DNA of 64,000 nt from a virus, in the IMG/VR virus record IMGVR_UViG_3300029922_000013, positions 86,859-150,858 of that record. The stretch is one strand, 5' to 3'. Below, piece after piece: positions 9,055 through 18,784 of this stretch (position 1 is the first letter of the stretch; every line of letters begins with the position of its first letter). Both the position numbers and the translations under genes were made by a program. Under the pieces are notes generated by a model. The model was given only the letters and a program-made list of their open reading frames with translations, did no database searches and was not told the DNA's origin.

Positions 9055-9065
9055 ATATTACCCTA

Positions 9066-12000
9066 TTAATTATTCAGTATTGCTGTCCAAGACAAGACAT
9101 AATTTGCCGTATCCGTTGGCATATTCCATTTCAAAGTAAATCCAGTAGTAGCCTGAGCTGTTACGTCGATAGGTTGGAATTGCGGATTCGTATCCGTGGT
9201 ATTTAAGAAATTGGCAGTCACAGAATAGGCGGTACTAGCGTATGCCGTACTGAGCGTGATAGCCTTACTGGTTGCACCACTCGTCAAAGTCGTTTTACCA
9301 CTAAATATCCCTAACATCGTTAGAACTTGAGCAGCAGTTAGATCTGCAGCATTAGCCGTACTACCAGTATTGTTACCTTTGATAGTATCAGCCGGCATTT
9401 GAGCCAAGTTAGTATTGGTAATGACGTTGGTTCCAGATACACTTGCAGCAGTCCCAGACGTATTCGCCGCGTTATTCGGAATGTCCCCCGAAGCTAAAGC
9501 TCCCCATGCTGGAGCGGCAGATACCGATCCCGTTCCAGTTTGAGTTAGGAATTGTTTTGTGGCCGTGGTATTACCTGCAAGTCTGGCTGGTGCTGGAGTT
9601 GCATTTTCATATATAATATCACCCAATGTGGTCATTGGGTTAGTGAACGGAGTAGACCAAGTCATGGCCGTTGAACCGCCAGCCTGGGATGTTAGGACTT
9701 GGCCAGCACTACCAACGGTTGTTGGGAGATTGAAATTGTATGCGGAAGTTGCACCACCGTTTTGTACGGTGATGGATGCTCCACCTACTCCTGTAACAGC
9801 GAAACTAAGTTGACCTGTTTGGACAGCATTGATACCTAAAGTAGGAGTTGCTGTAAACGAAGGATCTGAACTAGTTCCTTGACCAGCAAGAAGTGTTCCA
9901 GCAGCAGCCGCAGCCAGTTGAGTAATGGCAGAGGTTCCAGCACCAATCAGGACACCGTGATTTGTCAGTGTCGTTTGGCCAGTACCGCCATGATTCACAG
10001 CGATGGTGGTAGCATTCCACGTACCAGTTGTGATAGTTCCAACGGACACCAGAGCCGAAGCCGTAGTTAGCCCACTAAGAGTGGTAAGGGTGGAATTAGT
10101 AGTCGCTACTAGTGAAGTTACCCCAGTATTCGAGATGGTCACGTCTCCAGTTACAGCAGTTGCTGTAGCAACATTTGATCCATTACCGAGCAAGATATCC
10201 GCACTTGGAAGAGATGCTAATTTGGAGAAAGCAATTGCTGCAGAGCCAGATACCTGAGTATTTGTAATTCCACCAGCCTTGACTTCTAGCTGATCACTGC
10301 CATTGATATCTATAGTAGAATTATCAACATTAACTGAAATTTTTGTACCACTTCCACCTGAAATAGCGCCGGTAGTGGAGAATGCAGTGGAAGCGATTTG
10401 TGTTTCAGTAATTCCCGCATTTTTAACGGAGAAAACTCCACTTACTAATTGAAGTGTTATTCCATCTGCCGAGTATGCTCCTGCTGAAGAAAACTGGACC
10501 CAAGTGATAGCAGTCGTGCCAAGTGTCCCGCCTGGTTGGGAAGTGCAGACAAAACCTAAATCGGCATTGACAGTACCTTCTTGTACAAATACAGCAGCCG
10601 CTGGGACTTCAGCCCAAGTATTCATATCTGAAGAACGTGCCCACGCTCCAGAAGCGGAAACGTATATCCCGTTATTTGCTGCTGTGGACTGATTTTTAAC
10701 TAAAACACGAGAAGAGCTTGTGGTGAACCCATCAATTGTTTGCTCACCGGACAGGGTAATGTTAGCCGTAGTAGCTACCAAAACTGCATTTTTCCAAGAA
10801 GTAGCGTTGATAAAATTGTCAACATAGCTTTTGTTGACCAAATCATTTGGATTAACAGGAGTGCTACTATTTGTAGGTGTAAATCCGCCAAGATTGATAG
10901 CGCCAGACATCGTTCCACCAGCAAGAGGTAGATATATAGCCGACAAGCTTGGAATGTCTGCGGAAACGAGAGACCTAAAGGTAGGCTGAGCTGCCGATCC
11001 AGTAGATGGCCCCGCAAACACAGTATTGGCAGTTTGAGTACTAAGGGTAAAAGTTAAAGTTCCGGAACTAGTTACCGGACTTCCAGAAATAGAATAAATG
11101 GGTGTTGAACTTCCGTCCGAGAGGGCGACAGAAGTAACGGTACCACTAGTGGCAGGACTTGCCCAAGATGGGATTCCGCCAGACACTGTAAGTATTTGTC
11201 CTGTGGAACCAATGCCCAACTTGGACAACACGTTGGTCGCGCTAGCGTACAAAGTGTCACCAGTTGTGTACGAACTTAGTCCGGTACCACCATGTGTTGG
11301 TCCTATTGCAGTTCCATTCCACACACCGGTCGTAATGGTTCCGATAGACGCAAGACTAGAAGCTGTGGTAAGAGCAGACAGACTAGTGAGAGTTCCGTTA
11401 GAAGTAGCCACTAAACTGGTAGCTAATGACCCAGCAGTAGTCGTTACGTCACCAGTTAATGTTGGGAATTGACCTGCTTGCAAAGTTCCAGATGCTTGTG
11501 TTGTAAGAGAAACTGTGCCAGAAAGTTGAGAAGTTGGCAGACTCAAAGAAGAAAGGGTGGTTAGCGTGGAATTGGAGGTAGCTGTGATATTAGCAGCATT
11601 CCCAGAAATATTTCCAGATACTTGCGATCCAGGCAAAGAAAGGCTTGAAAGAGTAGTAAGGGTACTGTTACTAGTAGCAGTGATATTGGCAGCTGTACCC
11701 GTTGTATTTTGATTTAACGTAGGAATATCAGCTACAACAATAGTTCTAAATGTAGGTGCTCCTGATGATCCATTAGGTGCAGCCAAAAACGTATTTGCGG
11801 CTTGATTTTGAAAACTAGAAAGAGTTAGGTTACCAGTGCTAGTAATCGGAGTATTTGTAACATTAAACAATCCAGTAGAATCAACTAACCCAACTGAAGT
11901 GACCCCAGTACTTGGAATCGAATAGTAACCTAACGTTCCCGAACCGTTCGTACCATAATATTTCGTATTACCTGGGGTTGCGGAATCGTTAACTAAAGTT

Positions 12001-12896
12001 ACCGTTCCACCAGTATTTACTAAAGAATCTGAGAAGACTAATGCCGAACCGCCTGCTTGCCAGGTAGGAAGGGCTCCGGGACCGTTTGAAGTGAGAACAT
12101 ATCCGCTAGTACCTAAACCTGAAACCTGCTGTAGGGCGCCTGTAGAAGTCAACCCACCTGCTAGTACCGCGTAAGGTGTAAAAGAAGTGTTTCCAGTACC
12201 GCCTTCAGAAACTGAAGCTGGATTTGGACCAGCGCCACTTGGGACGTTCCCAACACCCATCATTTGGCCATCGATCCAAATTTGAGTAGTGCTCATCACT
12301 ATACCAATTTTTAGATCGGATTCGTTAGTACCAGTTGGGGCAGTCGTACTAAAAGCTCCTGCGGAAGTCAGCCAAACTGGCTTGCCGATATCGCCTGTGG
12401 CAAAATCAGTATCACTGGAGCCTAGAGTGTAAGAACCGAATGAGTAAACCGTTATGCCTTGTCCAGCGGATACGCTGGTGGTAGAGAAAGCTATACCAAT
12501 CGCCCAAAACTCGTCTGCCGTAACAGTATTGTAATCGGCTTTGTAAACTTCATCTGTTGATTCTGAGAGAGAGTTCATTCCCCATCGAACAATGTAAGAA
12601 GTATCTGCCGTGAAAGATTCACCAGCAATAAAAGTATTTGATATTGCAGAAGAAGTGGCCACTGAAGACCAACTTAAGTTCCCAGAGCCATCGTTTTTAA
12701 GAAATGTCCCGGCTGTTCCCTGGGCATTTGGCCAGAACACAGCATAGCTGGTAGTAGTGGCGGAAGCAAATTGGGTAAGATTTCCAGAAGTAGCTCCGTC
12801 AACTTGTAATCCCAACACACTTAGGGTGTTGAGAGATAGATCTACAGTTCTAGGGGCACCGTTTTGGAGTTGTAGAAATTTCGAATAAACACTCAT
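9066..12896 (-). CDS. Large modular tail fibre
   Basis: This is a 1276-residue fibre. The N-terminus (YSKFL-x-L-x-NG-x2-R-T-x-DLS-x-NTL) is shared with the fibre encoded at 13065-15377 and probably anchors both to the same baseplate site. Next comes a domain of about 120 residues (about 90-210) that is the C-terminal domain of that other fibre. The shaft is built of repeats such as SVGTITTGTWN...HGGTGQTT and ATSNSTLTTLSSLSLP. The C-terminal 55 residues match those of the 365-residue protein downstream. A GCAATCTTTA motif lies 61 bases upstream of the ATG. Confidence 0.82.
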   Translation of the reverse strand: MSVYSKFLQLQNGAPRTVDLSLNTLSVLGLQVDGATSGNLTQFASATTTSYAVFWPNAQGTAGTFLKNDGSGNLSWSSVATSSAISNTFIAGESFTADTSYIVRWGMNSLSESTDEVYKADYNTVTADEFWAIGIAFSTTSVSAGQGITVYSFGSYTLGSSDTDFATGDIGKPVWLTSAGAFSTTAPTGTNESDLKIGIVMSTTQIWIDGQMMGVGNVPSGAGPNPASVSEGGTGNTSFTPYAVLAGGLTSTGALQQVSGLGTSGYVLTSNGPGALPTWQAGGSALVFSDSLVNTGGTVTLVNDSATPGNTKYYGTNGSGTLGYYSIPSTGVTSVGLVDSTGLFNVTNTPITSTGNLTLSSFQNQAANTFLAAPNGSSGAPTFRTIVVADIPTLNQNTTGTAANITATSNSTLTTLSSLSLPGSQVSGNISGNAANITATSNSTLTTLSSLSLPTSQLSGTVSLTTQASGTLQAGQFPTLTGDVTTTAGSLATSLVATSNGTLTSLSALTTASSLASIGTITTGVWNGTAIGPTHGGTGLSSYTTGDTLYASATNVLSKLGIGSTGQILTVSGGIPSWASPATSGTVTSVALSDGSSTPIYSISGSPVTSSGTLTFTLSTQTANTVFAGPSTGSAAQPTFRSLVSADIPSLSAIYLPLAGGTMSGAINLGGFTPTNSSTPVNPNDLVNKSYVDNFINATSWKNAVLVATTANITLSGEQTIDGFTTSSSRVLVKNQSTAANNGIYVSASGAWARSSDMNTWAEVPAAAVFVQEGTVNADLGFVCTSQPGGTLGTTAITWVQFSSAGAYSADGITLQLVSGVFSVKNAGITETQIASTAFSTTGAISGGSGTKISVNVDNSTIDINGSDQLEVKAGGITNTQVSGSAAIAFSKLASLPSADILLGNGSNVATATAVTGDVTISNTGVTSLVATTNSTLTTLSGLTTASALVSVGTITTGTWNATTIAVNHGGTGQTTLTNHGVLIGAGTSAITQLAAAAAGTLLAGQGTSSDPSFTATPTLGINAVQTGQLSFAVTGVGGASITVQNGGATSAYNFNLPTTVGSAGQVLTSQAGGSTAMTWSTPFTNPMTTLGDIIYENATPAPARLAGNTTATKQFLTQTGTGSVSAAPAWGALASGDIPNNAANTSGTAASVSGTNVITNTNLAQMPADTIKGNNTGSTANAADLTAAQVLTMLGIFSGKTTLTSGATSKAITLSTAYASTAYSVTANFLNTTDTNPQFQPIDVTAQATTGFTLKWNMPTDTANYVLSWTAILNN
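11521..11710 (-). repeat. Tandem coding repeat in fibre shaft
   Basis: Within the 1276-residue fibre the segment NITATSNSTLTTLSSLSLP occurs twice in tandem, separated by about 17 residues. Related ATSNGTLTSL and ATTNSTLTTL segments occur elsewhere in the shaft. Such repeats can change fibre length by unequal recombination. Confidence 0.6.
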
Positions 12897-12957
12897 GTTA
12901 TCTTCCTCTTAACTGCATTAATCTTTTTTGAGAAATTCGTCATCTATCAACCCTAGT

Positions 12958-12967
12958 TAAAGATTGC
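12958..12967 (-). promoter_or_regulatory. Putative late promoter core (GCAATCTTTA)
   Basis: The minus strand reads GCAATCTTTA preceded by AAAACG, 61 bases upstream of the 1276-residue fibre start. It lies between the terminator of the upstream fibre gene and this gene's leader, which supports a separate transcription unit. Confidence 0.6.
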
Positions 12968-13007
12968 CGTTTTCGAGGCGTTCAAAGGGTTTATATCATA
13001 ATAAAAA

Positions 13008-13034
13008 GGGTTGACCACCAATGGCAGTCAACCC
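13008..13034 (-). terminator. Intrinsic terminator after fibre gene 13065-15377
   Basis: GGGTTGAC (13008-13015) and GTCAACCC (13027-13034) form a perfect eight-pair stem with an 11-base loop. Read on the minus strand it is followed by TTTTTATT. This is a classic Rho-independent terminator 31 bases past the fibre stop. Confidence 0.8.
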
Positions 13035-13064
13035 CTTAATATCATTAATTAATTGGGGTAAATG

Positions 13065-15377
13065 TTAATTTATTCCCATAGTTTGAACTTGGACCATGAT
13101 GTTATTGGCATCTTTAACCATACCAACCTTAACAACAGCCGAAAGAGTTGCTGTAGGAGCGGTAGTGGTACAAGCGCCAGATGCACCCAGATAGAGTGGA
13201 AGTCCTGGGGTGAATCCATGCGAAGGTACATTGATATAACCTTCTTCGGTCACAGTGACTGCTCCACCAGCAGAAACTGCACCTGCTGGGTAAGCTAGAC
13301 CGATAACGTAGAAGTTATCGTTAGTGGTGGTATCGTTATCAGCTTTCCACATATGGCCAGCAGTGCCGCCGCCATCAGTTGTACGTTCATATCTCAAGGC
13401 ATACAAAGTACTTGCCGACAAAGCCTGATCTGAAATTTCAGAAGTGGCATTTTTAGGAGAAGACAACACTTCGATAGTGCTTCCAGCTCCATTTTGATCG
13501 GTAGTAATTCCGTCCGTGACAGCGCCGAGTTTAGCAGCAGTTACGGCAGCATTGTTGATCTTAGAAGTAGTAACAGCATTTGCAGCAATCGTAGTTGCAA
13601 AACTACCAGTACCGGAACCAGTTACATCACCAGTCAAGGTGATCGTTTGGTCGCCAGTGTTGGTTCCGCTTGAACTTCCGGAGAAGTTAGAAGCAGAAAT
13701 TGCACCAGAGAAGTTCGCAGCAGCAGCCGTAATGGTTCCAGTGAGAGTAGGGCTTGCACTGAAAACAACGTTTCCAGTACCAGTCGTACCGGTAACCGTG
13801 TTACCTTGGATGGCTGCGATAGTAGCAGCTTCAGATTGCGACTGAGTAGCAGCAGAAGTCGTAACGTCACCAGTTAACTGATTGATAGCGTTAACAGTAA
13901 CAGCGCCAGTTGCACCGTTTACGGAAACAACGCCGTCAGCAAGAGGGGAACGCTGCCAAATAGTGCCATTGTAGATGACGAAATCGCCAACATAGTAGCT
14001 TTGTGAACCGCTACCAAGATTTTGGGTACCAGCGACAGATACGCGATAAACCCAACCAGCAGTTCCGGTGCCGTCAGCAAGAGTTGGAGTGTTGGTAGAA
14101 GCATCCCATGCTCCTTTGTACTCCATGACGCTAGAAGGCAATTGGCTAAGAGGAACTTTACCGGAACCATCCAAAGAAGCTACGCCGTTAGCAGAACCAA
14201 CTTCGGTTTGGGTTACGTAAGTAGCAGACAAATCTGGGATATCTGCAGAAACCAAAGATCTGAATCCTGGTTGAGCAGCAGATCCGCTAGATGGACCAGC
14301 AAATACTTTATTTGCAGACTGAGTGTTAAGAGTAAAGGTCAGATTACCAGTGCTGGTAACAGGACTGTTAGAGATGGTGTAGATTGGTGTACTAGAACCA
14401 TCAGCTAAACCGACAGAAGTTACGGTACCGCTCGTTGCAGGGGCTACCCACGATGCGGTCGACCCATTGGAAGTAAGAACGTACCCAGAAGTACCTATAG
14501 CAAGGTTGCCGTAAGTATTGGTACCGGTTCCTAAGATCAATCCACCAGTTGCAGTAGCTGGGGCAAGTGCGTTAAATGCAGCTGCAGCTGAAGTCTGGCC
14601 AGTACCGCCGTTTGCTATTGCAATCGTAGTACCATTCCAAGTACCGCTGGTGATTGTCCCAACGGAAGTTAAGCTGGAAGAGAGTACGTTAGATGCCAAA
14701 GTAGAGCCAGTGAGAGTTCCAGCAGGAGCAACTACGGCATTACCGCTAGCAGCAGTGATCAATCCCTTAGCATTTACAGTAAAGGTGGGAATGGATGTTG
14801 AAGAACCGAAACTGCCCACATTTAGGTTGACAGTCGCCAAAGTAAAGGCAGCGGCTCCCGGACCACTCGCTGTGCCATCTCCGGTCAAGCTAGTGATAGC
14901 ACTCGTGGAAAGGTTGGCGAGGGCGTTATCGATACCAGCCAATGCGCCCATGACTGTTGGAGCAGTAGGGGTGAAAAAGTTATAAGTAGCCGTATCTCCA
15001 ATGAGAGAAGACCCTGCATCAACCCCACTAGTAAGAGTGGTTGTTCCTGCAGTTGGGGTTTGTGACCCACTACCGCTAGTCAGGGTGGCCATGTTGTTGG
15101 AGTGTGCTAGGTTCCAAGCAGCGATTTGAGCTGCAATCGTAGTCGAACCATTGAACACTAGGGCAATTGAGTTGCCGGCTGCTCCAGGGTTATTTGCCGT
15201 AATCGTTACGGAAGTAGACGTTCCAGGAATCGTCCCAGTAAAGGAGCTATAGGCTCCTGTTTGTGAGAGAAGTGTTGTTCCAACTTCGAGAGCTTGGACC
15301 TGGAGAGTATTTGCTGACAAGTCAATAGTTCGTGCTACGCCATTGACTAATTCTAAAAACTTACTGTAAGTAGACAT
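13065..15377 (-). CDS. Modular tail fibre, paralogue of the next fibre
   Basis: This is a 770-residue fibre whose N-terminal 30 residues are clearly homologous to those of the 1276-residue fibre. The shaft contains SVGTITSGTWNGTT and NGGTGQTS repeats and a LTGDVT-type region. The C-terminal 120 residues (LYALRYERT ... NNIMVQVQTMGIN) correspond to a domain that sits near the N-terminus of the 1276-residue fibre, so modules have been shuffled. A motif variant (ATAATCTTTA) lies 35 bases upstream and a strong terminator follows. It is probably a side or long tail fibre. Confidence 0.8.
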   Translation of the reverse strand: MSTYSKFLELVNGVARTIDLSANTLQVQALEVGTTLLSQTGAYSSFTGTIPGTSTSVTITANNPGAAGNSIALVFNGSTTIAAQIAAWNLAHSNNMATLTSGSGSQTPTAGTTTLTSGVDAGSSLIGDTATYNFFTPTAPTVMGALAGIDNALANLSTSAITSLTGDGTASGPGAAAFTLATVNLNVGSFGSSTSIPTFTVNAKGLITAASGNAVVAPAGTLTGSTLASNVLSSSLTSVGTITSGTWNGTTIAIANGGTGQTSAAAAFNALAPATATGGLILGTGTNTYGNLAIGTSGYVLTSNGSTASWVAPATSGTVTSVGLADGSSTPIYTISNSPVTSTGNLTFTLNTQSANKVFAGPSSGSAAQPGFRSLVSADIPDLSATYVTQTEVGSANGVASLDGSGKVPLSQLPSSVMEYKGAWDASTNTPTLADGTGTAGWVYRVSVAGTQNLGSGSQSYYVGDFVIYNGTIWQRSPLADGVVSVNGATGAVTVNAINQLTGDVTTSAATQSQSEAATIAAIQGNTVTGTTGTGNVVFSASPTLTGTITAAAANFSGAISASNFSGSSSGTNTGDQTITLTGDVTGSGTGSFATTIAANAVTTSKINNAAVTAAKLGAVTDGITTDQNGAGSTIEVLSSPKNATSEISDQALSASTLYALRYERTTDGGGTAGHMWKADNDTTTNDNFYVIGLAYPAGAVSAGGAVTVTEEGYINVPSHGFTPGLPLYLGASGACTTTAPTATLSAVVKVGMVKDANNIMVQVQTMGIN

Positions 15378-15412
15378 GTTGTGTTACCTCTTTTTTTAAT
15401 TATGTGTTGCTT

Positions 15413-15422
15413 TAAAGATTAT
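15413..15422 (-). promoter_or_regulatory. Putative late promoter core (ATAATCTTTA)
   Basis: The minus strand reads ATAATCTTTA, keeping the AATCTTTA core but not the GC before it. It is preceded by TATAAAACAAGGG. A similar TATAAAACAAAT precedes the copy at 18722-18731. It lies 35 bases upstream of the fibre start at 15377. Confidence 0.5.
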
Positions 15423-15464
15423 CCCTTGTTTTATAAACCAATACAATTTATTGATATTAAAGGA

Positions 15465-15911
15465 CTATAATTCACCGAAGACTTGCGAGAGTATCTGAAG
15501 GTCTTGATTTGATGGATTAACTATGTTTGGGACAATTGTCCCACAAAACACTATAAAATCGCCCATCCCAAAACCTGTGACACCATCATCTGGACGAACA
15601 TTCTGGAGTGATCCAGATATGCTCATGTAAATAGGATCTCCTAGACTAAAACTATATCCGGTCAAATTTTCTAACCGACCACCCGAAATGACTGGTCCGG
15701 TAGCATTCGCGGCAATCCGGACTTGCGCGTAACCAACAAAACTGGCCACAGAAACGTCGCTACTCACATTGGTGGGATAAACAAAGCTACCAGTTATGCT
15801 TAATGGGGTTCCTTGCGGAATAGCTGTAGGATTACCATTAGTATAGTTAGTCACAAGTGCTATACTTGATCCATTCGCTTGGCTACCAACAAAATTTGGA
15901 TTATAGCTCAT
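15465..15911 (-). CDS. Small virion structural protein (fibre-associated)
   Basis: The 148-residue beta-rich protein has no signal peptide or membrane segment. Its composition (Ser, Asn, Gly, Val) matches the neighbouring fibres. The segment GDPIYMSISGSLQNVRP...GMGDFIVFCGTI resembles the GLPLYLGASG...VVKVGMV domain of the fibre encoded next to it, suggesting a free-standing version of the same beta module. It is transcribed with the 908-residue gene 18 bases upstream. Confidence 0.6.
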   Translation of the reverse strand: MSYNPNFVGSQANGSSIALVTNYTNGNPTAIPQGTPLSITGSFVYPTNVSSDVSVASFVGYAQVRIAANATGPVISGGRLENLTGYSFSLGDPIYMSISGSLQNVRPDDGVTGFGMGDFIVFCGTIVPNIVNPSNQDLQILSQVFGEL

Positions 15912-15929
15912 ATTATAAGATTCCCCTCA

Positions 15930-18656
15930 TTAGAAGAGGTACCAACCAGTTCCAGTGCTAATTATTGAGAATGATTCGTATTGAACCATAGTGGATACGG
16001 TGCTCAGACCGTCAATCAAGTCTCCGCCGTTACCCTGAATAACCATCGCATTGGCTGAAGAATCGATTTTTTTCATATAAAAAATCCTCCCTGTGTTGCC
16101 GCTCGCTGTAGGTAACGTAAATGTCAGAGTTCCAGTTGTCGCATCTGCTGCTAAGAAACAGTCCGTGGTTAAAACAGAGTATGAACTGGTCTTAACAGAA
16201 ACTGGCACGGGACCGCCAGCTGCATTAAAGCCAGGCGCACCCGTAGGACCGGCGACTCCTGGAGGACCTTGAGGACCGGGAGTGCCTCCGCCACCAGCTC
16301 CACCGCCACCACCACTTAATCTAAGTTCAAGCTCATCGCCCACCACAAGACCGTAATGGATCTGAATTTCGTTACTTGGAGCATCTAATGTGCCGACTTC
16401 GGTATAGGCGCCGCTCTCTAAGTCTAGGAACTGGCCATTTAAGAAAACTTGTAGAGTTCCTTTTCCTACCGTGTAATACTGGACTGCATTGGATTCTCTA
16501 GTATTGTTCGGAAGGAAAATATTCGTGCCAGGGGTAACTGGACCAGTTATAGATGTTGGGGGAGTAGCTCCTGAAGCAACGATCTCTACTACTTCGTCAT
16601 AAGTAGGATTATCTAGCGATTCTATAATGCTTGATATTTCTTGATCTAACTTTTTAATAGCTAGAGTTAGATTATCACCATCTTGAATGATGAAGTTTCC
16701 AACACCAGTTCCGGATGTGGAAACAAAAATTGCAAACGGAGGGCCAATATTAAAATCGGCTGGAGAAAACGTAGTACCAGCAGAGTTGTTGGTAATAGTA
16801 ACTGCGTTAGCAATGTTAGTTGCAGTGAAATCTTTGAAAAAAGTTCCATTTAAAGCTGTGACCAACGCGGCAGCGGTTTGAGTAGATGTTTGCCCAGTAG
16901 CTACATCCCACTCAATTCCAGTGGCGTTGGCAACTGGCATTGGATTTATGCCGGTTCCATCTTTGTTAACCCAAACGTAATACTCTCTGCCGCCAGCAGA
17001 ATAAATTAAGAAATACTGATCAGATGTCAATGTACTAGCATCGCCAGTTGTAACGTCGGTAACTTGTTTTGAGACCGTAGGACCGTTACCTTCATATATA
17101 TTGTAGGCAGATACGTAAAAAGGAGTAGTGGAAGACTCAATTTGGCTACCAACGTAGGTCAAGACATTTTGGAGCTGTGGACCAGAAATTTCTTCGGAAT
17201 CACCTTGTTGAAGATCAGTTCCTAGCCATTTAACATAAACTCTAGGAATTGCTCCGCCATCATCTTCTCGAACAAATAGCCAGAAGGTGCTTGGGCTGAT
17301 TGGTACCGCACCGCGACCTGCAAGTTGAATATCTCTCAAGCCACCCGTAACGCCTGGCAAAGTATATGAGCCGTAGGCGTACAAAGAGGGAGCACCTGAA
17401 GAGCTTGTACTAGATCCTGTAAATACTTGAGTTAAAGTTACTTGAGAAGAAGAGTTAATGGTTTGAATCTGGTAATATCCAGCATGAGTGCTAGAAGCCA
17501 GACGAATCCAATCACCAAATCCATTTGCTGTGACGCTATAAAGTCCAGAAGTCCAAGCAACATTTCCAACCGAAGTTACGACAGCGCTTGAGTTGGTCCA
17601 AATCAGATTTGGCGCAACGGGAACATCTCTGGTAAGTTCTATGTAGGCTACTTCATTATCACTTAAAGTGACAGTAGTACCAGAAGGATTGGTTGCGATT
17701 TGATAACTTAAATTTGCACCAATTATCTTCAGATTTATTGGACTAGACCAGTTTATGAGGCCGGCTGTAGTAGCGCTATGAGTGATGGCACCAGTTCCAG
17801 TCATTACAGTTGCTGTAGCATCTTCTCTAAGAAGAGGAACCGACCCAACGTTACTGGATGTGAATGAGTACCAATAAGGGCCACCATTAAGGCCCAGCAA
17901 TTGGGTCATTACGGCGTCCATCCAATCCTTGAGATCTGTTATGCCTTTATCGCCACCAAAAAATGGATTGCTGGAATTGGAAGTAGTGGTAGTGTTATTT
18001 TCGGTCTGACCTTCAGGCCATGGAAACGTGTGGAATGGGTTTGGACTTGCTCCACCAGTTCCTAAGCGTAATAGAAGTGGTCTTGAATCAGTAATAGAAA
18101 CGACGTTATTGCTAGAATCTGTTTGGATTATAGCCAAAGGCAAAACATTTGTTGCCCAAAGGGTGGCCGTGATCACGAACTTGTAGTTCATGGTTATGGC
18201 CGCTGGAGCTATACCCTCGTCTTCTTCGTCACTGGTGGGGTCCCAAAAATAACGCTGAGTATCGGTCGTAGCATCTTGAAAACGGTAATAGTCTATCCCA
18301 ACATAGTTGTTGGCATTAGGGACAAAAGACCCAATCACGTTGGCGACTGTGGCAGCATTCAGGGTGACATTAGGAGTACCAGTTGGGACTAGAAAGAAAG
18401 TACCTGATTGAGAAGCGGTGGTATGTAGTAGTGAGCTATTGGCAACGATGACCTGCAAATTAGAGGCGGCGCCCGTAATAGGGGCAGCAGACATGTTTAT
18501 AGCGAAACCATTGATAATATAGGGGGTATCTGGTCCAGATATGAGAGCCTCTGCGACTAGATCAAAGTCTGCAGACGCAGCGCTTTCGATCGCACGCATG
18601 TCCGAGACTTCTTCTCGCATTTGAGAAAGCTGATTAACTCTCCTAATAATAGCCAT
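15930..18656 (-). CDS. Tail fibre/baseplate-connecting protein with collagen-like stretch
   Basis: This 908-residue protein has a helical, charged N-terminus (about 1-40) followed by beta-rich regions. Around residues 785-815 there is a Gly-rich linker followed by collagen-like G-x-x triplets (GPQGPPGVAGPTGAPG), typical of trimeric phage fibres. A short beta C-terminal domain ends in Trp-Tyr-Leu-Phe. An N-terminal region that is not repeat-like suggests attachment to the baseplate. It is the first gene of its unit, with an AATCTTTA motif 65 bases upstream. Confidence 0.72.
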   Translation of the reverse strand: MAIIRRVNQLSQMREEVSDMRAIESAASADFDLVAEALISGPDTPYIINGFAINMSAAPITGAASNLQVIVANSSLLHTTASQSGTFFLVPTGTPNVTLNAATVANVIGSFVPNANNYVGIDYYRFQDATTDTQRYFWDPTSDEEDEGIAPAAITMNYKFVITATLWATNVLPLAIIQTDSSNNVVSITDSRPLLLRLGTGGASPNPFHTFPWPEGQTENNTTTTSNSSNPFFGGDKGITDLKDWMDAVMTQLLGLNGGPYWYSFTSSNVGSVPLLREDATATVMTGTGAITHSATTAGLINWSSPINLKIIGANLSYQIATNPSGTTVTLSDNEVAYIELTRDVPVAPNLIWTNSSAVVTSVGNVAWTSGLYSVTANGFGDWIRLASSTHAGYYQIQTINSSSQVTLTQVFTGSSTSSSGAPSLYAYGSYTLPGVTGGLRDIQLAGRGAVPISPSTFWLFVREDDGGAIPRVYVKWLGTDLQQGDSEEISGPQLQNVLTYVGSQIESSTTPFYVSAYNIYEGNGPTVSKQVTDVTTGDASTLTSDQYFLIYSAGGREYYVWVNKDGTGINPMPVANATGIEWDVATGQTSTQTAAALVTALNGTFFKDFTATNIANAVTITNNSAGTTFSPADFNIGPPFAIFVSTSGTGVGNFIIQDGDNLTLAIKKLDQEISSIIESLDNPTYDEVVEIVASGATPPTSITGPVTPGTNIFLPNNTRESNAVQYYTVGKGTLQVFLNGQFLDLESGAYTEVGTLDAPSNEIQIHYGLVVGDELELRLSGGGGGAGGGGTPGPQGPPGVAGPTGAPGFNAAGGPVPVSVKTSSYSVLTTDCFLAADATTGTLTFTLPTASGNTGRIFYMKKIDSSANAMVIQGNGGDLIDGLSTVSTMVQYESFSIISTGTGWYLF

Positions 18657-18721
18657 TATTTCACCAACTTATGTAAGTTTATTAGAAAAGACATACTAGC
18701 CCTCTAGGATACACTCTAAGG

Positions 18722-18731
18722 TAAAGATTCC
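18722..18731 (-). promoter_or_regulatory. Putative late promoter core (GGAATCTTTA), leftward
   Basis: The minus strand reads GGAATCTTTACC, 65 bases upstream of the 908-residue gene. With the plus-strand copy at 18756-18765 it forms a ten-base inverted repeat (GGTAAAGATT/AATCTTTACC) between divergent genes: each gene has its own copy facing it. Confidence 0.65.
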
Positions 18732-18755
18732 TATTTGTTTTATATCACTTGACTT

Positions 18756-18765
18756 CCAATCTTTA
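18756..18765 (+). promoter_or_regulatory. Putative late promoter core (CCAATCTTTA), rightward
   Basis: The plus strand reads CCAATCTTTACC, 19 bases upstream of the start at 18785. It is one of only two plus-strand copies seen, and both face plus-strand genes. A TTGACT at 18749 overlaps it, but no correctly spaced -10 box follows. Confidence 0.6.
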
Positions 18766-18784
18766 CCTATGATAGAGTCAAGAC

